DNA from: Lysobacter sp. TY2-98
Lineage (GTDB): Bacteria; Pseudomonadota; Gammaproteobacteria; Xanthomonadales; Xanthomonadaceae
Assembly: GCF_003367355.1 (NCBI RefSeq)
Contig: NZ_CP031413.1
Location: forward strand, 2,870,001 to 2,934,000
DNA length: 64,000 nucleotides
Reading direction: 5' to 3'
Of this stretch, positions 44,011-53,641 are shown one piece after another; the first letter of the stretch is position 1; the number at the start of each line of letters is the position of its first letter. A program made the translations under genes and the position numbers. The notes beneath the pieces were generated by a model. It did not search any database. It worked only from the letters and a program-made list of their open reading frames with translations, and was not told the DNA's origin.

Positions 44011-45750
44011 ATGAAGTTGGAAGCGAACACGGCCGTCCGGCCGTTGGCGCGCGGCATTGCCGTGGCTCTGGGTTTGGTGCTGGTCGCACCGGCATTCGCG
44101 CAGGTCGCGCCGATCCGTCTGCCGGGGCAGACCGCGCAGGACGTCGATCCGGCGCGTCGCACGCCAGCGGTCCCGCCGGCGCTCATCGATCCCTCGACGC
44201 TCAGCGTCGCCGGCGCCTGCCCGTTCGCCGGCAAGGGCGAGGTCACGCTCACGCGCATCGACGTGACGGGCGCGACGCTGGTCGCGCGCGACATGATCGA
44301 CGCCGCCGTCGTCGACCTGCTGGGCCATCCGGCCGACGCCGCGGTGCTGTGCACCGCGCGCGATCGTGTCGCTGCGGTCTACGCGCGGCAGGGCGAGGCG
44401 CTCGCCGCAGTCGACATTCCCGAGCAGAACATCACCGCGGGCGTGCTGACGCTGCGCGTGACCGAAGGCCGCGTGCGCAACGTCGTCGTCGAGAACGCCG
44501 AGGCGATGGGCCCGTCGGCCGCACTCGCGCGCGCCTATCTCGGCGCGATCGACAACGGTGCGGCGACGCACTGGTCCGACGTCGAGCGCGCGTTCCTGCT
44601 CACCCGCGAAATTCCGGGCGCTGACATGCGCTTCGCGCTGCGTCGCACCGCTGACGGCAGCACCGACGGCCTCGAGGTCGTCGCCACCGCCGCGCCGCGC
44701 CGCGTCGTCGACATCGGCATCGGCGCGCACAACCTGGGCTCGGAAGAACTCGGACGCGAGAACGTGTCGCTTCGCGTCGACGGCAACAGTTTCACGCGCT
44801 TCGGCGATCGCAGCAGTCTGGTGCTGTCGTCGAGCCTGGGCGGCGAGCAGAAGGTCGCGCAGTGGCTCGAAGAGGTGCGCGTCGGCGCGTCCGGTTGGAC
44901 GCTGTTCGGCGACTTCGCCTACGGGCGCTCGCGTCCGGGTGGTGGATTGGAAGCGCTCGAACTCGAAGGTCATTCGAGCGTGGCGCGCCTCGGCGCGCGC
45001 TACGCGGCGGTGCGCACGCGCGCATTGTCGGTCGACAGCGCGCTTCGCATCGACGCGATCAACCAGACCAACGACCTCGGCCTGTTCCGCAGCGTCGGCC
45101 TGGGCACGATCCCGCTGTTCGACGAGAAGCTGCGGGTGCTGTCGTTCGAAACCAACGCGCGCTGGCAGCGCCCCACTTCGGGCCTTGCAGCGACCGGCAC
45201 CCTGGAGTTGCGCAAGGGCCTCGGCATCTGGGGTGCGAGCGAAGCCGGCGATGACCTGCTTTCGCGCGCGGAGGCGCAGCCCGACTTCGTATCGGCGCGA
45301 CTCGGGCTGGGCGCGCGCTGGTCGGCGCGCGCGGCGTCGGCGAGCACGCCGTTCCTCGCCTTCAACGGTGCCGCGCAGTGGTCCAACGCGCCGCTGCCGG
45401 CGTACGAGGAATTCCAGGCCGGCAACTACACGGTCGGCCGCGGCTTCGACCCCGGCGCGGCGTCCGGCGACAGCGCCGTCGCCGGCCAGTTCGAAGCAGG
45501 TTGGGATTTCCGGCGCGACGCACTGTCGAGCAGCGTGTTCGCGTTCGTCGACATCGCGCACCTGTGGAACCGCGACGTCGCCAGTTATGACGCCACGCTG
45601 CGTTCGATCGGCCTCGGCGCACGGGCCTACACGCGTTACGGCCAGCTCGCGCTGACCTGGGCGGTGCCGCAGACCGGGACGTTCCCGGGCGACGACAAGC
45701 GCGACGCGCGCCTGCTGTTCACGTTCAACCACACCTTCTCGATCCGCTGA
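44011..45750 (+). CDS. ShlB/FhaC/HecB-type TpsB outer-membrane transporter
   Basis: A 579-residue TpsB that exports its partner exoprotein across the outer membrane. Signal peptide to about residue 30 (VAPAFA|QV). One POTRA domain is clear at about 78-158 (GEVTLTRIDVTGATLVARDM ... AGVLTLRVTEGRV). The 16-strand FhaC-type beta-barrel occupies the rest, ending in LLFTFNHTFSIR with the terminal aromatic typical of outer-membrane barrels. A GGGGGA Shine-Dalgarno sequence is 6 nt before the ATG. The exoprotein gene starts 11 nt downstream, a classic tpsB-tpsA operon. Confidence 0.9.
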   Translation: MKLEANTAVRPLARGIAVALGLVLVAPAFAQVAPIRLPGQTAQDVDPARRTPAVPPALIDPSTLSVAGACPFAGKGEVTLTRIDVTGATLVARDMIDAAVVDLLGHPADAAVLCTARDRVAAVYARQGEALAAVDIPEQNITAGVLTLRVTEGRVRNVVVENAEAMGPSAALARAYLGAIDNGAATHWSDVERAFLLTREIPGADMRFALRRTADGSTDGLEVVATAAPRRVVDIGIGAHNLGSEELGRENVSLRVDGNSFTRFGDRSSLVLSSSLGGEQKVAQWLEEVRVGASGWTLFGDFAYGRSRPGGGLEALELEGHSSVARLGARYAAVRTRALSVDSALRIDAINQTNDLGLFRSVGLGTIPLFDEKLRVLSFETNARWQRPTSGLAATGTLELRKGLGIWGASEAGDDLLSRAEAQPDFVSARLGLGARWSARAASASTPFLAFNGAAQWSNAPLPAYEEFQAGNYTVGRGFDPGAASGDSAVAGQFEAGWDFRRDALSSSVFAFVDIAHLWNRDVASYDATLRSIGLGARAYTRYGQLALTWAVPQTGTFPGDDKRDARLLFTFNHTFSIR

Positions 45751-45761
45751 GGACGACGACC

Positions 45762-48700
45762 ATGACTTCTTCGAATACCCATCGCGGGCTCACCGTCGGC
45801 GTTCTGTTCGCGGCAATGGCGCAGGTGCTGTGGCCGGCGCAGGCCGCTGCCCAGTCCTTGCCCACCGGAATCGGCGCGACGACCAACGCCAGCGTCAACA
45901 CCGTCGGCAACACGATGACGGCGACGGTCACCGCGCCGCGCGCGATCATCAACTGGAACGCGTTCAACGTCGGCAACGGCTACACGTTCCAGGCCAACGG
46001 GCCGGGCAACTTCATCCTGGTCAACCGCGTCACCGGCGCGACCTTCAGCACGATCGACGGCCTCGTGCAGTCGTCGGGCAACGTGTGGCTGCTGAACAGC
46101 AACGGCATCGTGGTGGGCAGCACCGGGCGCTTCAACGTGGGCGGCCTGCTGTTGTCCACGGCGAACCTCGCCGACGTCGATATCCTCGACGGCAATTCCG
46201 CATTCGCGTTCGCGGGTTCCGGCAGCACCGGTGTCTCGATCGCGCCCGGCGCGCAGCTGACGGCGAATACCGGCGGCATCTTCGTGCAAGGCAATTTCGT
46301 CGACTCGAGCGGCACGCTCGTTTCGCCCGGCACGAACGCCCTGATCGGCTCCGGCGGCATGACGGTGACGTTCGACGCGAACCTCGCAGCGATCACCACG
46401 CTCGACCTCGGCGTTGGCAGCAGCCAATCGAATGCGCTGACCGTTCGCACCGGCGCGGCGTTCACCGGCACCCGCAACCTGCTGATCGCCGCGGGCATGA
46501 CCAATACCCAGGGCAACGTGCTTCTGGCCAACCCCGGCGGTGCGAGCGACATCGTCTTCAACGCGGGCAGCGTGGAGTTGGTATCGCGCGACGCAAACTT
46601 CACGGCGCAGCGCGGGATCACCACGCCGGGCGACCTGTCCATCACTGCGGGCGAAATGCTCGACACCGGCGATGGCCCGACGGTGGGCGGCAACTATGCG
46701 GTGACGGCGAAAGACTTTACCGGCGGTGCTTTCAACCCGGTCTTCCTGAGCCCGACGGGCTCCATGTCGATCACGGACACCGCGGGCGGGCTGAGCATCG
46801 CGGGTGCGTTTGTCCACGCACCGGGTGACCTCAACATCACCACGACGAATGGCGGCTCGTTGGGCATCCTCAGCTTCGGCGCGCCGCTGTCGTCCGACAA
46901 CGGCGTCGTTCGGCTGACCACCATCGGTGGCGGTTCGATCGATCTGAGCGGTGACCTCGGCAGCAGCGGCCATACGGTCATCCTCGACTCCAGTAGCAGC
47001 ATCAACCAGTCAGGCGGTGCCCTCGTGGCCGGCACGCTGCAGGCCACGGCACGCGGCGGCATCACGCTCGGCGGCAGTAACGCCTGGGCGAGCGCTCAGT
47101 TCACGAATTCGATCAGCGGCGATGTCAGCGCGAACTCCACCACCGCGTGGACGCTCGGCAACTCCTCGAACAGCGCGGGTTCGCTGTCCTTCGCGGGCCC
47201 GCAGATCGGCGTCGCCGGCAATGTGCTCGCCACCGGCGACATCACGCTCACCGGCAACGTCGTGCTCAACGGCGACACGTCGATGCAGTCGGGCGGTGGC
47301 GCCGTGCTGCTCGACGGAACCGTCGACGGCAGCGGCTCGCCATCGAACCTGACGGTCAGCAGCGCGAACGGCACCACTATCACCGGCAACGTCGGCGCGA
47401 CGACCCGGCTGTCGTCGCTCACCGTGAACGGTGCAGCGCAGTTCGACGGCGGCAGCGTGCGCACCACCGGTGCGATCGACCTCGACGCGGTCACGCTCGG
47501 CGCGGTCAATCCGTTCGTATTCAATTTGACCGGCGGGTCGTTCACCGCGGCGTCGGTGAATTCGCCCAATTCGACGCTGCAGGTCACGGCGAACGGCATC
47601 CAGATCGGCGACCTCACCGTCGGCGATTACAACGGCGGCGTCTTCCGTTCGGCCTTCCTCAACGCCGGCGCGGGTGCGATCACGCTGGGCAACGCGTACA
47701 CCGGCGCGCTGCAGGCCAACGCGGGCAGTGCGTTCACCGTCACCGGTGCGCTCGACACCATCCGCCTCTCGGGCACCGTCGGCGGCGCCGCGACGCTCAG
47801 CGGCAACAACCACATCAACTCGATCGGCCCGTTCTCCTCGAACGGTCTGGTGCTGCGCGATCTCAACAGCCTGACGGTCGACAACGTCGTCAATGCAGGC
47901 AGCGGGGACGTGCGCATCGAGGTGGTCGGCGACAACGCGCAGATCGATGCAGGCGGCCAGATCATCGGACGCGATGTTGCCCTGTCGTCCAACAACTTCT
48001 ACAACCAGTCGGGCAGCGACGCCGTCGTCGCGAGCGGGCACTGGGTGATCTACCAGCAGTCCCCGTCGCCGTTCCCGTCGTACGACAACCTCGACAGCGG
48101 GCAGACGGCCATCTGGGGCAAGACGATCAACACGCTGACGCCGTCGTCGGTGGCCGGCAACCGCTACGTCTTCGCCTTCGCGCCGACGCTGACCTTCACC
48201 ACCACCGACACGACCAAGACCTACGGCACCGACCTCACCGGTTCGGCCGGCAGCTTCTACACGGTCACCGGCTTCCGCCCGGGCGTGGCGGGCGCGTACC
48301 TCGGCGACACCGCGGCGAACGTGTTCACCGGTGCGCCGACGGTCGCGTCCGGCGGTTTCGCGACGCGCGCTCCTGTCGCGGGCGGCCCGTACGCGATCAC
48401 GATTGCGAACGGCTCGCTGGTGAGCACCAACGGCTACACCTTCGCGTTCAACAACGCGGGCCGGGTGACGGTCGATCCGAAGGCGCTGACCGGCACGCCG
48501 ACCGCCACCACCAAGACCTATGACGGCACCACCAACGGCAGCGGCACGATCGCGCTCTCCGGCCTCGTCGCCGGCGACACCGTCGGTGCGACCGGCACCT
48601 TCACCTTCCTCGACAAGAACGCGGGCGTCGGCAAGACGGTGAACATCAGCGGCGCCACGCTCAACGGCACCGACGCCGGCAACTACACGCTGACGCTGCC

Positions 48701-50888
48701 CGCATCGACGATCGGCGACATCCTGCAGAAGGCGATCACCGGCACCGGTACGGTCACCACCAAGACCTACGACGGCACCACCAACGGCAGCGGCACGATC
48801 ACGCTGTCGGGCGCCATCGGCGGCGACGACGTCGCTGCGGGCGGCACGTTCACCTTCGTCGACAAGAACGCGGGCACCGGCAAGACCGTCACGCTGTCGG
48901 GCGTCACCCTCAGCGGCGCGGACGCGGGCAACTACACGCTCACGGTGCCGTCGTCGCTGCTCGGCGACATCCTGCAGAAGGCGATCGCGGGGACGGTCAC
49001 CGTCGCCACCAAGACCTACGACGGCAACGCGAACGGCAGCGGCACGGTCACGCTCGGCGGCGTGCTGGGCGGCGACGCCGTGAACGGTTCGGCCACCTTC
49101 ACCTTCAGCGACAAGAACGCGGGCACGGGCAAGACGGTCACCGTGTCCGGCGCCACGCTGTCGGGTGCGGACGCGGGCAACTACACGGTCACTCTCCCCG
49201 CCTCCACGCTCGGTGACATCCTGCAGAAGGCGCTGACGGGCACGCCGGTCGTCACCACGAAGACATACGACGGCACGACCGCCGGCAGCGGCACGATCGG
49301 TCTCACTGGCGTCGTCGCGGGCGACAGTGTCGGCGCGACCGGCACGTTCACGTACGCCGACAAGAACGCGGGCACCGGCAAGACCGTTACCGTCTCGGGC
49401 ACCACGCTCAACGGTGCGGATGCGGGCAACTACACGCTTACGGTGCCCGCCAGCGTGCTCGGCGACATCCTGCAGAAGGCCATCAACGGCACCGCCACGG
49501 TCGCGACGAAGACCTACGACGGCACGACCAATGGCAGCGGCACGATCGCGATCACTGGCGTCGTCGCAGGCGACGACCTCGGGGTCTCGGCGACGTTCAC
49601 CTTCGCCGACAAGAACGCGGGCACGGGCAAGAACGTCACCGTCAGCGGCGTCACGCTGAACGGCGCGGATGCCGGCAACTACGTCGTCAACGTGCCGGCC
49701 TCGGCGCTCGGCGACATCCTGCGCAAGGCGATCACGGGCACGGTGACGGTCACCACGAAGATCTACGACGGCACCACGGCCGCGACCGGTACGTTCGGTC
49801 TGGCCGGCACGGTGGCCGGCGACAACGTGGGCGCGACCGGCACGTTCGCGTTCGCGGACAAGAACGCGGGCACGGGCAAGACGGTCAACGTGTCCGGTAC
49901 CGCGCTCACCGGGACCGACGCGGGCAACTACACGCTCACCGTGCCGACGACCGCCACCGGCACGATCCTGCAGAAGGCGCTCACCGGCACGCCGACGGTC
50001 GCGACCAAGACGTACGACGGCAACACCGCCGGCACCGGCTCGATCGCGTTGAATGGTGTGGTCGCCGGTGACACGGTGGGCGCGACGGGCACGTTCGCCT
50101 ATGCCGACAAGAACGCCGGCACCGGCAAGCTCGTCACCGTCAGCGGCGTCACGCTGAACGGTGTCGACGCGGGCAACTACACGATCGGCGTGTCGGCCTC
50201 CGCGCTCGGCGACATCCTGCGCAAGTCGATCACCGGCACCGCGACCGTCAGCAACAAGACCTACGACGGCACGCGCACGGGCACCGGTTCGATCGCGTTG
50301 AACGGTGTGGTGGCCGGCGACACCGTCGGCGCCACGGGCACGTACACCTTCAGTGACGCGAATGCCGGCACGGGCAAGACCGTCGCCGTCGGCGGCGTGG
50401 CGCTGACCGGTGCGGACGCGGGCAACTACACGATCGTGGTGCCGGGTTCGACCGTCGCGGACATCCTGCGTCGTGCCATCACGGTCACCGCGAACCCGCT
50501 GAACAAGCTCCAGGCCACACCGGATCCGGCGCTGACCTACGGCGTCACGCAGGGCGCGCTGGTGGCCGGAGACACGCTGTCGGGCAGCCTCGTGCGCGCA
50601 CCGGGTGAAACGACGGGCCAGTACGCGATCGGGCAGGGCACGCTCAACGCGTCGGCGAACTACCAGCTCACGTTCGTCGGCTCCACGCTGACCATCGTGC
50701 CTCTGGCGCTGGACCCGAGTGATGGCGCGGCGCTCACCGCGAGCGTGGGCGAGGTGGTGCGTTATCTCGACGAGACCAACGCCTCGTCGGAGCGCGACGC
50801 TGCTCCGCTCGAGATCGTCGACGACCGTCGCCCGTGCGATCCGACCGACGATCGCGCGAACGCATGCGGTGCGGGCCGCCCGTACTGA
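45762..50888 (+). CDS. TpsA-type filamentous exoprotein with MBG and eight YDG repeats
   Basis: A 1708-residue secreted adhesin/haemagglutinin-like protein, the cargo of the adjacent TpsB. Signal peptide to about residue 31 (PAQAAA|QS). The N-terminal TPS domain (about 32-300) has IINWNAFNVG and LLNSNGIVVGS (NSNG at 112-115, in place of the usual NPNG). A beta-helical region runs to about residue 800. A first MBG-type domain (about 805-906) precedes eight 83-residue YDG repeats (907-1570), and a second MBG-like domain (1571-1650) follows. The C terminus is acidic and Cys-containing (RRPCDPTDDRANACGAGRPY). No anchor is visible. Confidence 0.9.
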   Translation: MTSSNTHRGLTVGVLFAAMAQVLWPAQAAAQSLPTGIGATTNASVNTVGNTMTATVTAPRAIINWNAFNVGNGYTFQANGPGNFILVNRVTGATFSTIDGLVQSSGNVWLLNSNGIVVGSTGRFNVGGLLLSTANLADVDILDGNSAFAFAGSGSTGVSIAPGAQLTANTGGIFVQGNFVDSSGTLVSPGTNALIGSGGMTVTFDANLAAITTLDLGVGSSQSNALTVRTGAAFTGTRNLLIAAGMTNTQGNVLLANPGGASDIVFNAGSVELVSRDANFTAQRGITTPGDLSITAGEMLDTGDGPTVGGNYAVTAKDFTGGAFNPVFLSPTGSMSITDTAGGLSIAGAFVHAPGDLNITTTNGGSLGILSFGAPLSSDNGVVRLTTIGGGSIDLSGDLGSSGHTVILDSSSSINQSGGALVAGTLQATARGGITLGGSNAWASAQFTNSISGDVSANSTTAWTLGNSSNSAGSLSFAGPQIGVAGNVLATGDITLTGNVVLNGDTSMQSGGGAVLLDGTVDGSGSPSNLTVSSANGTTITGNVGATTRLSSLTVNGAAQFDGGSVRTTGAIDLDAVTLGAVNPFVFNLTGGSFTAASVNSPNSTLQVTANGIQIGDLTVGDYNGGVFRSAFLNAGAGAITLGNAYTGALQANAGSAFTVTGALDTIRLSGTVGGAATLSGNNHINSIGPFSSNGLVLRDLNSLTVDNVVNAGSGDVRIEVVGDNAQIDAGGQIIGRDVALSSNNFYNQSGSDAVVASGHWVIYQQSPSPFPSYDNLDSGQTAIWGKTINTLTPSSVAGNRYVFAFAPTLTFTTTDTTKTYGTDLTGSAGSFYTVTGFRPGVAGAYLGDTAANVFTGAPTVASGGFATRAPVAGGPYAITIANGSLVSTNGYTFAFNNAGRVTVDPKALTGTPTATTKTYDGTTNGSGTIALSGLVAGDTVGATGTFTFLDKNAGVGKTVNISGATLNGTDAGNYTLTLPASTIGDILQKAITGTGTVTTKTYDGTTNGSGTITLSGAIGGDDVAAGGTFTFVDKNAGTGKTVTLSGVTLSGADAGNYTLTVPSSLLGDILQKAIAGTVTVATKTYDGNANGSGTVTLGGVLGGDAVNGSATFTFSDKNAGTGKTVTVSGATLSGADAGNYTVTLPASTLGDILQKALTGTPVVTTKTYDGTTAGSGTIGLTGVVAGDSVGATGTFTYADKNAGTGKTVTVSGTTLNGADAGNYTLTVPASVLGDILQKAINGTATVATKTYDGTTNGSGTIAITGVVAGDDLGVSATFTFADKNAGTGKNVTVSGVTLNGADAGNYVVNVPASALGDILRKAITGTVTVTTKIYDGTTAATGTFGLAGTVAGDNVGATGTFAFADKNAGTGKTVNVSGTALTGTDAGNYTLTVPTTATGTILQKALTGTPTVATKTYDGNTAGTGSIALNGVVAGDTVGATGTFAYADKNAGTGKLVTVSGVTLNGVDAGNYTIGVSASALGDILRKSITGTATVSNKTYDGTRTGTGSIALNGVVAGDTVGATGTYTFSDANAGTGKTVAVGGVALTGADAGNYTIVVPGSTVADILRRAITVTANPLNKLQATPDPALTYGVTQGALVAGDTLSGSLVRAPGETTGQYAIGQGTLNASANYQLTFVGSTLTIVPLALDPSDGAALTASVGEVVRYLDETNASSERDAAPLEIVDDRRPCDPTDDRANACGAGRPY
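48480..50471 (+). repeat. Eight tandem 249-bp repeats (YDG domains)
   Basis: Eight units start at 48480, 48729, 48978, 49227, 49476, 49725, 49974 and 50223, each exactly 249 bp (83 codons) with no indel. Each begins KAxTGT..., carries a (T/N)KxYDG motif near position 12, a conserved NAG(T/V)GK block in mid-unit, a DAGNY block, and ends GDILQK or similar. DNA blocks such as the GACAAGAACGCGGGCACCGGC type are nearly identical between units, so recombination could add or remove units in frame. Confidence 0.95.
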
Positions 50889-50913
50889 GTCATCGGTTCC
50901 AACCGCAGTGAAC

Positions 50914-50942
50914 GACGAGCCCGGCCCCGCGCCGGGCTCGTC
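50914..50942. terminator. Bidirectional hairpin between the exoprotein and AAA ATPase genes
   Basis: GACGAGCCCGG (50914-50924) pairs perfectly with CCGGGCTCGTC (50932-50942) between two convergent genes, 25 nt after the tpsA stop and 15 nt beyond the ATPase stop. No T-tract follows on the plus side. Confidence 0.6.
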
Positions 50943-50957
50943 GCATTCGGGGTGCGG

Positions 50958-52445
50958 TCAGTCCGCCGGCACCGTGCGGCCCTGCGCCCACTCCCGCAGC
51001 GCGGCCACGCGCTCACCCATCACCACCGACAGCGGGCGCGTGCTGCGCAGCTCGCCACGCAACGTGAAGTCCGACAGCGGCACGCCCGCGGCATGTGCGG
51101 CGTAGAGGCCCGACACGATTGCCTGCTCGATCTCCGCGCCGGAGAAGCCGTCGCTCGCATTCGCCAGCGCAGCGATGTCGAATGCCGCGGCATCGAGTCC
51201 GCGCTTCTTCAGGTGCACGCGAAAAAGCTGCTCGCGCATCTCCGTGGTGGGCAGGTCGACGAAAAAGATCTCGTCGAAGCGCCCCTTGCGCAGGAGTTCG
51301 GGCGGCAGCGCGTCGATCTGGTTCGCGGTGGCGACGAGGAACACCCGCGACTTGCGCTCGGCCATCCACGTCAGCAGGAAACCGAGCACGCGGCGCGAGA
51401 CCCCACCATCGCCGTTGCCTTCGTCGGTCGACAGGCCCTTCTCGATCTCGTCGATCCACAGCACGCAGGGCTCGAGCTGTTCGACGGACTCCAGCGCCTG
51501 GCGCAGGTTCTTTTCCGTCTCGCCGTGGAACTTGTCGTAGAGCGTGCCGAAGTCCAGGCGCACCAGCGGCACCGCGAAACCCGCGGCGACGGCCTTGGCC
51601 AGCATCGACTTGCCGCAGCCCTGCACGCCGAGCAGCAGCACGCCCTTGGGCGGATCCAGCCCCGGCGGCGGTTCGGCGGCGAGGAACACGTTCTTGCGCT
51701 GGCCGACCCAGCGCTTGAGGCTGCGCGCGCCGGCAACGTCGTCCATCTGCGCGGCGTCGTATTCGTAGTGCAGGTGGCCGCTGCGGTTGAGCAGTTCGAA
51801 CTTGAGCTTGGCGAGCTCGGGCAGGTCGTCGGCGTTGAGCGCGCCGTCGCGGAAGATCAGGTGGCGCGCGATGCGGCGCACGTCGACCGGATCCAGTCCG
51901 CGCAGGTTGCGGACAATCTGCTGCGCCGCCTCGGCGTCGACCTGCACGCGGCGCCCGCCGTTCTCGCGCGCATAGGCGTCGGCTTCCTCGCGCACGATCT
52001 TCAGTCGCGCGTTCGCGTCCGGCATCTGCGGGCGGTAGCGCACCGCCAGCGATTCGATATCGGGCGGCAGCTCCACGTTCTGTCCGACCAGCACGATCAC
52101 GTGCGGCTGGCAGTCGCGACGCTGCACCAGGTCGCGCAGCATGCGCTGGCTACCGGCGTAGCCCAGGTAGGGATGCATGTCGAACAGCACGTAGATGCCG
52201 CGCTGCTCGGCATCGCGCATGGCCTGGAACGTGCTGCTCGCGTCCGGCGCGATGTGCGGCGGATCCTCGCGGTCGAAATCGAGCCGGCGCAGGCCTTCGG
52301 TGATCGACCACCGGTACAGCTCGCGCCAGACGTGCATCAGCGCCTGCCGGAACAGCTCGACGACGCGCGCCTCGTCGCGGGTCTCGATGACGATCAGCGG
52401 GGTGTTCGCGCGGATCAACGCGACGAGGTCGTGCAGTTCACTCAT
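50958..52445 (-). CDS. Ycf46-like AAA+ ATPase
   Basis: A 495-residue AAA+ protein resembling the Ycf46 family. The N-terminal about 230 residues form a degenerate P-loop/RecA-like domain (GIYVLFDMHPYLG). The C-terminal AAA module has Walker A LLGVQGCGKSMLAKA (271-285), Walker B CVLWIDEIEKG (327-337), sensor-1-like FLVATANQIDALPPELLRKGRFDEIFF with the arginine finger, and a sensor-2 region SGAEIEQAI. Biochemical role poorly known; cyanobacterial members affect photosynthesis or carbon acclimation. An alternative ATG at 52454 adds three residues. It is monocistronic. Confidence 0.85.
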   Translation of the reverse strand: MSELHDLVALIRANTPLIVIETRDEARVVELFRQALMHVWRELYRWSITEGLRRLDFDREDPPHIAPDASSTFQAMRDAEQRGIYVLFDMHPYLGYAGSQRMLRDLVQRRDCQPHVIVLVGQNVELPPDIESLAVRYRPQMPDANARLKIVREEADAYARENGGRRVQVDAEAAQQIVRNLRGLDPVDVRRIARHLIFRDGALNADDLPELAKLKFELLNRSGHLHYEYDAAQMDDVAGARSLKRWVGQRKNVFLAAEPPPGLDPPKGVLLLGVQGCGKSMLAKAVAAGFAVPLVRLDFGTLYDKFHGETEKNLRQALESVEQLEPCVLWIDEIEKGLSTDEGNGDGGVSRRVLGFLLTWMAERKSRVFLVATANQIDALPPELLRKGRFDEIFFVDLPTTEMREQLFRVHLKKRGLDAAAFDIAALANASDGFSGAEIEQAIVSGLYAAHAAGVPLSDFTLRGELRSTRPLSVVMGERVAALREWAQGRTVPAD

Positions 52446-52609
52446 TGCGGACACATCGGAGCCGGGCGTCCCGCGCCGGCGGAGCGCGAATGATACGGGT
52501 CGTGCGCGATACGCCGCCGACGCGCCGCGCGGTGTAGCCTCGATGGCAAGCGTTCACTTCGCGGCGACCGCGAAGCCCCAAGCTGATCCCCGACCGGAGC
52601 CCGTCGACC

Positions 52610-53086
52610 ATGCGCCATCTGATCCTGCTGCGACACGCCCACGCCGAAGCCCTGCAGTCCGGGCAGACCGATGCCGACCGTCCCCTGTCGGCCGTCGGGC
52701 ATGCCGAGGCCGAGGCGGTCGGGCGCTGGCTGGTCGAGCACGGTGGCGCGCCCGACTGCGTGCTGCTCTCGCCGACCGTGCGCACGCGGGAGACGCTCGA
52801 GGACGTGATGCGCGTGACCGGCTACATCGACCAGCGCATCGAACCGGAGATCTACGAGGCCACGCCCGGCCAGCTGATCGAGATCGCCGACCGCTACCGC
52901 GACAAGCGCAACGTCATGCTGGTCGGCCACAACCCGGGCCTCGAACAGCTCGTCGCGCTGATGGCGAGTGGGCAGTCGGGCGACTACCGCGGCATGCCGC
53001 CCGCCGGCATCGCCGTGCTCTCGATGCCGGCCGACGCCGCGCTCGAACCCGGCGTCGCCGAGCTCACCCAGTTCTGGTGGCCGTGA
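52610..53086 (+). CDS. sixA: Phosphohistidine phosphatase SixA
   Basis: A 158-residue histidine-phosphatase-superfamily enzyme. The catalytic RHG-like motif is LLRHAHAE (Arg8, His9), with the second conserved region VLLSPTVRTRETLEDVM and the distal histidine in VMLVGHNPGLEQL. SixA dephosphorylates phosphohistidine on HPt/PTS proteins. No clear Shine-Dalgarno sequence precedes the ATG. Its stop overlaps the downstream YceI GTG start (GTGA), so the two genes are co-translated. Confidence 0.9.
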   Translation: MRHLILLRHAHAEALQSGQTDADRPLSAVGHAEAEAVGRWLVEHGGAPDCVLLSPTVRTRETLEDVMRVTGYIDQRIEPEIYEATPGQLIEIADRYRDKRNVMLVGHNPGLEQLVALMASGQSGDYRGMPPAGIAVLSMPADAALEPGVAELTQFWWP

Positions 53087-53628
53087 CGCCGCGCATCCTC
53101 CTATCCGCGCTGCTCGGCCTCGCCTGCGGTCCGGGCTTCGCGCAGGCGCTCGACACGGCGCGCTCGCGCATCGATTTCGATCTGCATACGCGCATCGGTT
53201 CGCAGGTGCGTGGGCAGTTTCCGCTGGCCGAAGGCCGCGTCGACACGCTGGCCGACGGCCGTCGCCAGGTGCACATGCGCCTGGACGCACGTGGCCTGCG
53301 CATCGGCAGCTCCGACTACTACACGCGGCTGGCGCGTGGGCCGGCGCTGTTCGACGTCGAGCGCTATCCGGCCATCGAGTTCACGTCCGACCCGTACCCG
53401 GCGACGTTCGCGCACGTCGGCGGGGTGATGGAGGGCGTGCTGCGCATGCATGGCGTCGAACACCGCGAACGTTTCGAACTGGCCGCCGCGACCTGCACGC
53501 GGCCGGGGTACGACTGTCCCATCCTCGCCTCCGGACGCGTGAGTCGCGATGATTACGGTCTCGACGGTTGGCGCTGGGCGCTGGCCGACCGCGTCCGGTT
53601 CCAGCTGAATGTCCTGTTCGTCGACTGA
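53083..53628 (+). CDS. YceI-like secreted lipid-binding protein
   Basis: A 181-residue YceI/polyisoprenoid-binding-like lipocalin-fold protein. The GTG at 53083 gives a short signal peptide (TPRILLSALLGLACGPGFAQ|AL). The body matches YceI: LDTARSRIDFDLHTRIGSQVRGQF, YPAIEFTSDPY, VEGVLRMHGVEH-like and DYGLDGWRWALADRVRFQLNVLFV. YceI proteins bind hydrophobic isoprenoids or fatty amides in the periplasm. It is coupled to sixA by a 4-nt overlap (GTGA). Confidence 0.85.
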   Translation: MTPRILLSALLGLACGPGFAQALDTARSRIDFDLHTRIGSQVRGQFPLAEGRVDTLADGRRQVHMRLDARGLRIGSSDYYTRLARGPALFDVERYPAIEFTSDPYPATFAHVGGVMEGVLRMHGVEHRERFELAAATCTRPGYDCPILASGRVSRDDYGLDGWRWALADRVRFQLNVLFVD

Positions 53629-53641
53629 CACCTCCCTCCTG

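Noticed and set aside
48480..50471. CRISPR array
   Set aside because: The repeat unit is 249 bp and encodes a continuous YDG domain in frame, with no spacers.
44011..50888. Two-partner secretion genes as a recently acquired mobile island
   Set aside because: Base composition and codon use look like the flanking genes, and no integrase, tRNA, direct repeats or transposase is visible at either end.
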